From Halobacterium sp. DL1 (GTDB lineage: Archaea; Halobacteriota; Halobacteria; Halobacteriales; Halobacteriaceae): a stretch of DNA of 64,000 nt. The DNA is taken from the NCBI GenBank assembly GCA_000230955.3, contig CP007060.1, positions 558,001 to 622,000 of the forward strand. Direction: 5' to 3'. The position numbers were made by a program, and so were the translations under genes. Numbering within the stretch: the first letter of the stretch is position 1; each line of letters starts with the position of its first letter. The notes beneath the pieces were generated by a model. The model made no database searches. It was not told the origin of the DNA and worked only from the letters and a program-made list of their open reading frames with translations. Below, one piece after another: positions 36,241 to 44,415 of this stretch.

Positions 36241-38609
36241 CAGTCCTCACCCCCCGTTGCCCGCCAGACAGTCTCCGGCGTTATCGGCATGTCCAGGTGG
36301 TCGACACCGAACGGTTCCAGCGCGTCCGAGACGGCGGCGACGAGCGTCGGCGTCCCGGCGATGGTCGCCGACTCGCCGACGCCCTTCACGCCGATGGGGT
36401 TGTGCGGACTCGGCGTGACGGTGTTGTCCGTCACGAAGTCCGGCAGCTGGGTCGCCTGGGGCACCGCGTACTCGTCCATGCGGCGCGTCTCCAGGTGGCC
36501 GTCCTCGTCGTAGGACGCGCCCTCGAACAGCGCCGCGCCGATGCCCTGGGCGATGCCGCCGTGGACCTGCCCCTCGACGATGAGCGGGTTGATGATCTCC
36601 CCGCAGTCGTCGACGCCGACGTACTGCTGGATCTCTATCTCGGCGGTCTCCGGGTCGACCTCGACGACCGCGACGTGCGTCCCGAACGGGAACGTGAAGT
36701 TCTCCGGGTCGTAGAAGTTCGTCACCTCCAGGCCGGGGTCCATCTCGTCGGGCAGGTCGTGGCCGAGGTACGCCTGGTGGGCGATGCCCTGGATGTGCAT
36801 CGACCGGTCGGGCGAGCCCGCGACCTGGAACTCGCCGTCCTCGAACTCGATGTCGTCGACGCTCGCCTCCAGCTGGTGGGCGGCGATGCGGCGCGCCTTC
36901 TCGCGGACCTCCCGCGCACCGCGCGCGATGGCGCCGCCGCCGACGGACGCGCTCCGGCTGCCGTACGTCCCCATCCCCTGCGGGATGCGGTCGGTGTCGC
37001 CCTCGATGACCTCCACGTCGTCGAGCGAGACGCCGAGTTCCTCGGCCGCTATCTGGGCGTACGTCGTCCGGTGGCCCTGCCCCTGGTCGGCCGTCCCGGC
37101 GAGCACGGTGACCGTGCCCGTCGAGTCGAACCGGACGATGGCGCTCTCCCAGCCACCCGCCTGCGAGCCAAGGTTGCCCGCCGCCTCCGACGGCGACAGG
37201 CCCGCGGACTCCACGAAGTTCGCCACGCCGATGCCGATGTAGCGGCCCTCCTCGCGGAGCTCCTCCTGGCGCTCCCGGAGCTCCTCGTAGTCGATGTGGT
37301 CGAGCGCGGTGTCCATGCCGCGCTCGTACTCGCCGCTGTCGTAGACGAGCGCCGCCGCCGACTCGTAGGGGAACTCCTCGGGCGGGACGAGATTCTGCCT
37401 GCGGAACTCGACTGGGTCCATGTCGAGTTCGCGCGCCGCGACGTCCATCGCCCGCTCGACAACGTAGATGCCCTCCGCGCGGCCCGCGCCGCGGTAGGCG
37501 TCGACCGGCGTCGTGTTCGTGAACGCGCCGACGACCCGCGCGTAGATGGTCGGAATCTTGTACTGCCCGGAGAGCACGGTCGTGTAGAGGTACGACGGCG
37601 TCGCGGAGCCGAACTGCGAGAGGTGTGCGCCCAGTCCCGCGTACGTCTCCGCGCGCAGCCCCCGCACGGTCCCGTCGTCGTCGACGGCGATCTCGACGGT
37701 GGTGTCGTGGTCGCGGCCGTGGCAGTCCGTCCGGTAGCTCTCCGAGCGGGTGGCCTGCCACTTCACCGGGCGCTCGACCTGCATCGACGCCCAGCCGGTC
37801 ACCGCCTCGTCTGGGTAGTGGTAGATCTTGCTGCCGAACCCGCCGCCCACCTCGGGCGCGATGACCTGGAGCTTGTTCTCCGGGATGCCGAGCGTCGCCG
37901 CGGCCATCAGCATCCGGTGGAGGTGGGGGTTCTGGCTGGTCATCCAGATGCGCATCTCCTCGGTCGTCGCGTCCCAGTCGGCGACCGCGGCCCGGGGCTC
38001 CATCGCGTTCGGGATGATGCGCGGCAGGCGGAGGTCGACGCTGGCCGTGTGGTCGGCATCGGCGAACGCGTCGTCGACGGCGTCCGGGTCGCCGAGTTCG
38101 AAGTCGAAGCCGACGTTGTCCTCGGCTTCCTCGTGGACCTCTGGGACGTCGGCCTCGACGGCCTCTCGCGGGTGGGTGGCGTGGTCGAGTTCCTCGTACT
38201 CGACGTCGATGCGCTCGACGGCGTCGCGGGCGACGTGTCGGGATTCGGCGACCACCGCGGCGACGCCGTCACCCTCGTGGCGCACCTTGTCGACGGCGAG
38301 CATCCGGTACTGCGGCTGGACGAGGTTCGGGAGGTCCCACGCCGTCGGGATGGCGTTCGGGACGCCGCTGTCCTCGACGTCCTGTCCGGTGAAGACGGCG
38401 ACGACGCCGTCCATCGCTTCCGCCTCGCTGGTGTCGACGTCGACGATGCGGGCGTGGGCGTGGTCCGAGCGCCGGATGGCGAGGTGGGTCATCCCCGGCA
38501 GCGAGACGTCGTCGGTGAACGTCGCTTCGCCCTTCAGCAGCGGGACGTCCTCGCGGCGCTGGACCGGCGACCCGAAGACGGCTTCGGCGGCGTCCTCGGC
38601 GTCGCTCAT
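36240..38609 (-). CDS. Molybdopterin-binding large subunit of an aerobic CO-dehydrogenase/xanthine-oxidase-like hydroxylase (form II type)
   Basis: 789 residues. N-terminal Ald_Xan_dh domain (SPVQRREDVPLLKGEATFTD), cofactor loops PEVGGGFGSKIYHYPDEA and GTADQGQGHRTTYAQIA, and the C-terminal catalytic Glu in GVKGVGESATIAG. The active-site loop reads AYRGAGRAE, which marks the form II class, not the AYxCSFR of authentic form I CO dehydrogenase. The substrate is therefore probably an aldehyde, purine or other N-heterocycle; a CO-oxidation claim is not supported. The ATG at 38609 (MSDAEDAAEAVFGSPVQRR) is chosen, overlapping the small-subunit gene by 4 bases. An upstream in-frame extension runs inside the preceding gene and is rejected. 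Confidence 0.93.
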   Translation of the reverse strand: MSDAEDAAEAVFGSPVQRREDVPLLKGEATFTDDVSLPGMTHLAIRRSDHAHARIVDVDTSEAEAMDGVVAVFTGQDVEDSGVPNAIPTAWDLPNLVQPQYRMLAVDKVRHEGDGVAAVVAESRHVARDAVERIDVEYEELDHATHPREAVEADVPEVHEEAEDNVGFDFELGDPDAVDDAFADADHTASVDLRLPRIIPNAMEPRAAVADWDATTEEMRIWMTSQNPHLHRMLMAAATLGIPENKLQVIAPEVGGGFGSKIYHYPDEAVTGWASMQVERPVKWQATRSESYRTDCHGRDHDTTVEIAVDDDGTVRGLRAETYAGLGAHLSQFGSATPSYLYTTVLSGQYKIPTIYARVVGAFTNTTPVDAYRGAGRAEGIYVVERAMDVAARELDMDPVEFRRQNLVPPEEFPYESAAALVYDSGEYERGMDTALDHIDYEELRERQEELREEGRYIGIGVANFVESAGLSPSEAAGNLGSQAGGWESAIVRFDSTGTVTVLAGTADQGQGHRTTYAQIAAEELGVSLDDVEVIEGDTDRIPQGMGTYGSRSASVGGGAIARGAREVREKARRIAAHQLEASVDDIEFEDGEFQVAGSPDRSMHIQGIAHQAYLGHDLPDEMDPGLEVTNFYDPENFTFPFGTHVAVVEVDPETAEIEIQQYVGVDDCGEIINPLIVEGQVHGGIAQGIGAALFEGASYDEDGHLETRRMDEYAVPQATQLPDFVTDNTVTPSPHNPIGVKGVGESATIAGTPTLVAAVSDALEPFGVDHLDMPITPETVWRATGGED

Positions 38610-39079
38610 TCGCTCCCACCCAGCTGGTCGGCCGTCGCCTCGATGGCGTCGACGATGTTGTGGTAGCCGGTGCACCGACAGAGGTTCCCCTCGATGGCGT
38701 CCCGGATGTCGTCGCGGGACGGGTCCTCGGCGTCCTGGAGGAACGTGTCCGCGGTCATCAACATCCCCGGCGTGCAGTAGCCACACTGGAGGCCGTGGTT
38801 CTCCTGGAACTGCGCCTGGATGGGCGCGAGTTCGTCGTCCTCGGCTAGTCCCTCCACCGTGTCGATGGTCGCGCCGTCGGCCTGGACGGCGAGTCGCGTG
38901 CAGGACTTGATGGCGTCGCCGTCCTGCCGGACGGTGCAGGCGCCACACCGCCCCGTCTCGCAGCCGACGTTGGCTCCCGTGTAGTCGAGTTTCTCGCGGA
39001 GCGCCGTGACGAGTAGCGTCCGCGGCTCCACTGTCAGTTCGTGTCGCTGGTCGTTTACTGTGAGCGTGATGTCTGGCAT
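38606..39079 (-). CDS. 2Fe-2S small subunit of the molybdenum hydroxylase (CoxS-like)
   Basis: 157 residues with two [2Fe-2S] clusters. The plant-ferredoxin type has CETGRCGACTV with the fourth Cys in SCTRLA, and the all-helical C-terminal cluster has CGYCTPGM and CRCTGY. Passes electrons from the Mo centre to FAD. First gene of the operon. It overlaps the large-subunit gene by 4 bases, so the subunits should be made together. Confidence 0.95.
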   Translation of the reverse strand: MPDITLTVNDQRHELTVEPRTLLVTALREKLDYTGANVGCETGRCGACTVRQDGDAIKSCTRLAVQADGATIDTVEGLAEDDELAPIQAQFQENHGLQCGYCTPGMLMTADTFLQDAEDPSRDDIRDAIEGNLCRCTGYHNIVDAIEATADQLGGSE

Positions 39080-39248
39080 CGGTGTGTTCCTCCCCCCTCG
39101 CCTGGTCGACGACGGGAGTTACTCCCCGTGGGGCCGGCCCACGATAACGCATACCACGGACCTGTCGAGCAAAAAGATTGGGGGCCCTGTTCGAACGAGA
39201 GGCGAGCAGCTCGGCTCAAATCCGATACACCGACAGGAACGCCGCTCC

Positions 39249-40274
39249 TCAGAGTGTGGCTTCCGCTCGTTCGGTGACGCGCTCGTAGACGGTGGCCAGC
39301 GAGTCGCGCACGGCAGCCATCCCCAGGCCGGCGTCGTCGGCGAGCGCGAGCGCCCCGCCCATGCCGACGCCTTCCTTCGCCTCGCCGGCGAGGTATGCCG
39401 CCATCGCCGGGTGGTCGCTGCGCTCGTCGAAGCCGGGGTCGGTGACGCGGAGGTCCAGGTCCTGGCTGGCGGCCAGTTCGCGGACGTTCGCGGATCCGTC
39501 GCCCGCGACGAACGACGTCGTGGCGAGGGTGAGTGGGTCCTCGATGTCGGCGTGGCGGACGAGCGCGCCGGCAGTCGCGAGCTGCGTCCCGCCCGCGAGC
39601 ACGACGTCCGTGTCGCCCTCGAGCGCGCCGACGGCGAGGCCCGCGACGGCAGCGAGCACGGGGTCGCCCATCCGATGCACCGCCTCGGTCGGCTCGCCGG
39701 CGAGGTCGCCGCGCTCGAGGCCGCTCGCCGCCAGCCCCTCCCGGACGACATCGCGTTTCAGGTCGACCGGGTTCTCCGGGAGCGATGAGGAGACGCCGGT
39801 CTGCTCGCCGAGCGCGGCGAGGACGGCCATCGCCGTCGTCGTCCCGCCGGGAATCGTCTCCGCGAGGAACAGCCGGTCGGCGTCGAGGTCGCCGCCGAAC
39901 TCCCGTGCGTCCGCGAACACGCTGTCGGCGTCCGGGACGGCAACCGGGTCGCGCACGTCCGCCCCCTGCTCGGCGCCGAGGTCGATGGTCGGCGCGCCGG
40001 TCGGTTTCGCGAGGCCCGCGTCGACGACGACGCTGTCGAAGTCGCGGCGTTCGCGGACGGCGCGGGTCACGACTGCTGGCGTCGGGCACCCCGTCGGGCT
40101 GACGGGGACCACCGGTGCGCGGGCGGCACGGCCGTACTCGAGAATCTCCGCGTCCGCGCTCGGTGTGTGCGCCATCAACGCCGGGTCGGCGCCGGCCGCG
40201 CTGATGCCCTCGATGCGCGCGGTCAGTGTGGACCCCGCGACGAGGGCGAACAGCGGCCGGGAATCGTCGGGCAT
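39249..40274 (-). CDS. cobT: Nicotinate-nucleotide-dependent phosphoribosyltransferase CobT-like (archaeal type)
   Basis: 341 residues resembling the archaeal CobT family of nicotinate-mononucleotide:base phosphoribosyltransferases, which activate the lower ligand of cobamides. Recognisable stretches: [58 protein letters not shown] and the C-terminal [18 protein letters not shown]. The ATG at 40274 is chosen over an in-frame upstream initiator lacking family similarity. It is isolated from any other cobalamin gene in the window. Confidence 0.88.
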   Translation of the reverse strand: MPDDSRPLFALVAGSTLTARIEGISAAGADPALMAHTPSADAEILEYGRAARAPVVPVSPTGCPTPAVVTRAVRERRDFDSVVVDAGLAKPTGAPTIDLGAEQGADVRDPVAVPDADSVFADAREFGGDLDADRLFLAETIPGGTTTAMAVLAALGEQTGVSSSLPENPVDLKRDVVREGLAASGLERGDLAGEPTEAVHRMGDPVLAAVAGLAVGALEGDTDVVLAGGTQLATAGALVRHADIEDPLTLATTSFVAGDGSANVRELAASQDLDLRVTDPGFDERSDHPAMAAYLAGEAKEGVGMGGALALADDAGLGMAAVRDSLATVYERVTERAEATL

Positions 40275-40483
40275 GTCTCCACCGAAAGCGCGGGTGACCG
40301 TCAATTCCGCGGTCGGACGGTCGCCGGTTCGGAGCGTGCTGTCCCGCTCTCCGGCCCACGTGTTCGCGGTGTTCTGTAGCCGCGACCGCACGGGCCTCAG
40401 AGCGACTCGGCGAGTGCGGCGCTGGTCAGGCGTAAACGCGCCCCCGGACGGGGATTCATTACGCCGAGGGACCTCTGTTCGGC

Positions 40484-41929
40484 ATGGAAGAAGTCGACCT
40501 TCTCGTCGTCGGGTCGGGGTCCGGACTCGATGTCGCGTCCGTCGCGGCGTCCCAGGGCCAGTCGGTGGCCGTCGTCGAGCGCGGCCCGCTGGGCGGCACC
40601 TGCCTGAACCGCGGCTGTATCCCGTCGAAACTCCTGCTCTACCACGCCGACGTCCTCGAGACCATTGAGCGCGCCGACGAGTTCCACATCGACGTCACCG
40701 TCGACGACGTCGACTTCGCCGGGATGGTCCGAGAGGTCAACGAGGACGTCCAGGAGAGCGCCGACTCGATCCGCCGCGGCCTGGAGTCCTCCGAGCAGCA
40801 CACGCTGTACGAGGGCGAGGCTCGGTTCGTGGACGACCACGAGGTCGAGGTCGTCGGCGGCCGGGACGACGGCGCGGCGGTCCGCGCGGACACCGTCCTG
40901 ATTGCCGCGGGCACGCGCCCGGCGATTCCGTCGATGGACGGCATCGACGCGGTCGACTACCTCACGAGCACGGAGGCCCTGCAACTGGAGTCGCCGCCGG
41001 ACCACCTGGTCGTGGTCGGCGGGGGCTACATCGCGGCCGAGCTCGGCCACTTCTTCGGCGCGTTCGGCAGCGACGTGACGGTCATCAGTCGGCGGCCGAC
41101 GCTGCTCCCGTACGCGGACCGGGAGGTCGCCGACGCGTTCACCGACCGGGTCGCCGACCGGTTCGACCTCTACACCGGGTTCGAGGCGACCGCCGTCTCC
41201 GAGTCGGGCGGAGGCGTTACCGTCGAGGCGATGGCGTACGAGTACGGCGACGGCGCGGGCCCAGTCGCGGGCGGCGAGACCATCTCCGTCACGGGCGACG
41301 AACTGCTCGTTGCGGCGGGCCGCCGCCCGAACACGGACACGCTGAACCTGGACGCGACGAGCGTCCGGACGGACGCCGAGGGGTTCGTGGAGACCGACGA
41401 GTACCTTCGGACGGAGGCGGAGGGCGTCTGGGCGCTCGGCGACATCGCCGGCGAGTTCCTCCTCAAACACGCCGCGAACTACGAGGCGGAGGTGGTGGCG
41501 CGCAACCTCTTCGGTCCCGAACTGGAACCCGCCGACTACTCGGCGATGCCGTTCGCGGTGTTCGGTTCCCCGGAGGTCGCCGGCGTCGGCGCCCGCGAGC
41601 AGGACCTCCAGGCCGCTGGCGAGGAGTATGCCACGAACACGTACCGGTACGAGGACATTGCGCGCGGCGATGCGATGCACGCAGAGGGGTTCGTGAAGGT
41701 CATCATCGACCACGACGGCGGAATCCTCGGCTGCCACATCGTGGGACCGGACGCGTCGACGCTGATCCAGGAAGTCGTCGTCGGGATGAAGGCCGGGTCC
41801 GGGTCCGTCTGGGCCATCAGGGAGTCGGTCCACGTCCACCCCGCGCTCCCCGAGGTCGTCCAGCGCGCGTTCTCCGGGCAGTTCAGCAGTCCCGGCCACG
41901 AACACCACCACCACCACCACCACGAGTGA
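40484..41929 (+). CDS. Dihydrolipoyl-dehydrogenase-like class I flavoprotein disulfide reductase with C-terminal His tail
   Basis: 481 residues. FAD motif [17 protein letters not shown], redox-active cysteine pair [16 protein letters not shown] motif [20 protein letters not shown] motif [11 protein letters not shown] and a C-terminal dimer domain with [10 protein letters not shown] carrying the catalytic His. This matches dihydrolipoyl dehydrogenase and related mycothione/mercuric reductase relatives; which one is unclear because no 2-oxoacid dehydrogenase genes are nearby. The protein ends [10 protein letters not shown], a natural poly-His tail that might bind metal. Monocistronic. Confidence 0.9.
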   Translation: MEEVDLLVVGSGSGLDVASVAASQGQSVAVVERGPLGGTCLNRGCIPSKLLLYHADVLETIERADEFHIDVTVDDVDFAGMVREVNEDVQESADSIRRGLESSEQHTLYEGEARFVDDHEVEVVGGRDDGAAVRADTVLIAAGTRPAIPSMDGIDAVDYLTSTEALQLESPPDHLVVVGGGYIAAELGHFFGAFGSDVTVISRRPTLLPYADREVADAFTDRVADRFDLYTGFEATAVSESGGGVTVEAMAYEYGDGAGPVAGGETISVTGDELLVAAGRRPNTDTLNLDATSVRTDAEGFVETDEYLRTEAEGVWALGDIAGEFLLKHAANYEAEVVARNLFGPELEPADYSAMPFAVFGSPEVAGVGAREQDLQAAGEEYATNTYRYEDIARGDAMHAEGFVKVIIDHDGGILGCHIVGPDASTLIQEVVVGMKAGSGSVWAIRESVHVHPALPEVVQRAFSGQFSSPGHEHHHHHHHE

Positions 41930-42045
41930 GTGTCGTCCTCGGCCCGAGTAGTGTCCCGGACGAGGACCTGGTTCGCAGTGGAGTTACGAGGAGATTCCTC
42001 TGGGCAGGGCGGGCAGGCTGTCCGCCGGCCACCGACGCTAGCGTC

Positions 42046-42663
42046 CTACACCTGGTCGGGGCGCGTCGCCTGGGTGCCAACGCGACGACCCACCCACAGC
42101 AGGGTCGCGGCGAGCAACGCGACGGACAGCGGGACGAACCACTGGAAGGCGGCGACGAGGCCGGCGGTCGCCTGGATGCCGAGCACGACGAGGAAGGCCG
42201 GCCCGCAGCAGGCGATTCCCGAGAAGAGCGCGGGGAAGCCGGCGAGGACGCCCGCACCGGAGCCAAGTCCACACGACGCCGGGCTCCGGTACGCGACCCA
42301 CGACACCGCGAGGTTCGCGCCGACGAGCAGTCCCAGGCCCAGCCCGAGCAGCACGTTCAGCGGCGAGACCAGCAACTCGAACGGTCCGGCGGCGACCAGC
42401 GCCACGGGTTCGTACTGGTAGGGCGCCATCCGTTCGGTCGCACGCGCCAGCGGGTCGTCGACGACGACGAACGCGGTTCCGCCGGTGTTCCAGTCGAGGT
42501 GACCGATGCCGACGAGGTACGCCGCCAGGTAGCCGACCACCGCGAGGACGAACAGCGTCCCGCCGTCCCGCCGACCGAGCGCGCCACGGATCGCTCGCCA
42601 CGTGTTGCGGCCGCTGGCAACGCCACGCGTCGCGACCGTGCCGAGGGCCGACTCACTCGACAT
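42046..42663 (-). CDS. Membrane protein with CCGP motif, coupled to a DUF3179 gene
   Basis: 205 residues with about five hydrophobic helices. The start at 42663 (MSSESALGTV) overlaps the end of the DUF3179 gene by 11 bases, so it is probably translated together with it. The cysteine-containing helix segment FSGIACCGPAFLVVLG is distinctive. Paired cysteines in a membrane segment occur in metal-transport and thiol-redox proteins (MerT-like or CcdA-like), but no family is recognised. Function unknown. Confidence 0.8.
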   Translation of the reverse strand: MSSESALGTVATRGVASGRNTWRAIRGALGRRDGGTLFVLAVVGYLAAYLVGIGHLDWNTGGTAFVVVDDPLARATERMAPYQYEPVALVAAGPFELLVSPLNVLLGLGLGLLVGANLAVSWVAYRSPASCGLGSGAGVLAGFPALFSGIACCGPAFLVVLGIQATAGLVAAFQWFVPLSVALLAATLLWVGRRVGTQATRPDQV

Positions 42664-43753
42664 AGCTGGTCTCCGGGTAGTAGCCGGCCCAGGCGAACCA
42701 CATCGAGTCGAACGCCAGCACGCGCTCGAGTGGCAGGGCGGCCGGCTCGTGTGTCTCGTCACCGACAGCGTAGCCGCCGTCCTCGGCGGTCACCTCGCGC
42801 TCGTCGGGGTTCGCGTACACGTAGCCCGTCAGCAGATCGGGGTCCGCGACGGCCACGAGCGGCGTCTCCGCGTCCTCGGTTGCCAGAACGCGGTCCTCGA
42901 GCAGCGCCTGCTTGTCGAACGCGACCGCGTGGTCCGCCAGGCGAGCGCCGAGGACGACCACCTTCGGGTCGAGCCGGTCGTCCTCCGTGAGCGGGTCGAA
43001 GAACGTGACGTCGTTGTTGTAGTACCGCCTCCGGGGGTTGTAGCTGCCGTAGGGGTCGTCGCCGTAGCTCCTGACGTACCCCGTGTCCTCTGTCAGTACT
43101 CTGGTGTCCGGGTGTTCGTCGCGCCACGCCCGCCACGTGGTCCAGACGATGCGGAACTCCTGGAGCGTCGCTCCCGCGAGCGGACCGTCGATGGCCGTCG
43201 CGAGCATCTGGGGCCACCGGCTGTCGGTCCCGCGGTCGTACATCACCAGATTTGCGTTCAGGAGGTCGCCGGAGACGCCGAACGTCGTCTCGCCACGCTC
43301 GAACCCCTGGGCGGTTCCAGTGAGCGGACAGTAGGTGACCGCGACCGGGTCCCCCGCGATGCGGTCGTTGACGATCTCGTGGTGGACGAGGATGTACTGG
43401 GGGTACGCGCGGACGTCGTCGCCGCGCTCGACGCCGAACACCGGGTCGCCGCCCGGGATGTCGACGTCGTCGGCCGACGCGAACTGTGGGTCGTCGATAG
43501 ACGGGATTCCGTCCTTCGGGACGCCCCCGGAGACGACGTTCGAACGGAGGGACGCGTGGTCGTAGGCGACGTGTCGTGGCTCGTCCGCTGTCGGTGGTGC
43601 CGCCGTCTCGCCGGCGGTCGTCGAGCTCGAACGCTGCGACGGCTCCACGGCGTTCGGGTCACCGGACGCTGTGTCGCCGCCGAGGCAGCCGCCGACCGCT
43701 GCTGCACCGCCAGCGGCGAGTCCACGGAGGACGCCGCGGCGAGTGTGGTGCAT
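42653..43753 (-). CDS. DUF3179-domain lipoprotein
   Basis: 366 residues. Short Tat-like signal RRGVLRGLAAGGAAAVGG followed by a Cys suitable for lipidation and a Ser/Thr/Ala-rich linker. The DUF3179 core is clear: GDDVRAYPQYILVHHEIVND, then GDPVAVTYCPLTGTAQGFER and WPQMLATAIDGPLAG. Role of the family is unknown; the conserved Cys within TYCPLTGT could be functional. The downstream gene overlaps by 11 bases. Confidence 0.9.
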   Translation of the reverse strand: MHHTRRGVLRGLAAGGAAAVGGCLGGDTASGDPNAVEPSQRSSSTTAGETAAPPTADEPRHVAYDHASLRSNVVSGGVPKDGIPSIDDPQFASADDVDIPGGDPVFGVERGDDVRAYPQYILVHHEIVNDRIAGDPVAVTYCPLTGTAQGFERGETTFGVSGDLLNANLVMYDRGTDSRWPQMLATAIDGPLAGATLQEFRIVWTTWRAWRDEHPDTRVLTEDTGYVRSYGDDPYGSYNPRRRYYNNDVTFFDPLTEDDRLDPKVVVLGARLADHAVAFDKQALLEDRVLATEDAETPLVAVADPDLLTGYVYANPDEREVTAEDGGYAVGDETHEPAALPLERVLAFDSMWFAWAGYYPETSYVE

Positions 43754-44415
43754 GGTAACAAGTTGTTGCTCGACGCTGATTAGTGGTGTAGTGAGTTGGA
43801 GGTAACCGCCTCGGGGCCCGCCGCGATAGCGGCTACGGGCGCGTTCTCTCGTGGCCGCGCCCGACCCGGTGGACCATCGAAGCGACGCCGACGGAGTGCG
43901 CTGTTAGACAACTGGCAGTCCCTGAACCGGACGTGAACCCGTATCTCTCGCGTCCCACGTCCGTCCGGAGAGCAACTACGAGAACCGATATGACAAGACC
44001 AATTGATACCTCGAGGTCGACAGGGTGATCGTGCGTCGCGATGTAGCACTCGGGTTGCGTTCGTCTGCACCGTGCCGGATAGTGGGGGCGTTCCGCCCCG
44101 AGACTGGTCGTCGTACTGGCGTCGTCCTCTATTGTACGAATTCAGAGGGTAGTGTGAACCTGCCAGTTAAAAAACCATTAGGTCTCGTGGGTCGAACACT
44201 CTCACTACGTGGACCGACGGGACGGGAGGAGTAGAACTAACAAGTGTACACCTGTTATCGAAGCGGAGTTCGACCGGGTGGAGTCACGCGCCCTCCTGGG
44301 TCAGTAAATGGGCCGCGCCGCCGTCGTTCGACTGTCTCAGGCACGCTGGTAGTCTTTCAGGACCGCTCCGGCCGAGGGACTTATGCCTTCCACTGTTGAC
44401 CACCAACCAACGACC
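43754..44415. other. Intergenic region with two small perfect hairpins and no gene
   Basis: About 660 bases upstream of both the DUF3179 gene and the Sph gene, which diverge. No supported coding frame. Two perfect hairpins lie at 43820-43863. The segment CTTATGCC at 44379-44386 sits 30-37 bases before the Sph start and may be its promoter. Confidence 0.45.
43820..43863. other. Tandem perfect hairpins
   Basis: GCCGC-GATA-GCGGC at 43820-43833, then CGGGCGCG at 43836-43843 pairing with CGCGCCCG at 43856-43863 (12-base loop). They lie between divergent genes. Neither has a T-run, so a terminator role is unproven. Confidence 0.4.

Noticed and set aside
36297-38666. A 789-codon open frame on the plus strand opposite the CoxL-like gene
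   Set aside because: High-GC antisense shadow: composition is Arg/Val/Asp-rich without any domain, and the minus-strand gene has clear family motifs throughout.
36240-39079. Reading the molybdenum hydroxylase as an authentic aerobic CO dehydrogenase
   Set aside because: Active-site loop is AYRGAGRAE (form II), lacking the AYxCSFR of form I.
41895-41926. Poly-His tail as an engineered affinity tag
   Set aside because: It is within native genomic context, interrupted by Glu ([10 protein letters not shown]), with no vector sequence. A natural feature is more likely.
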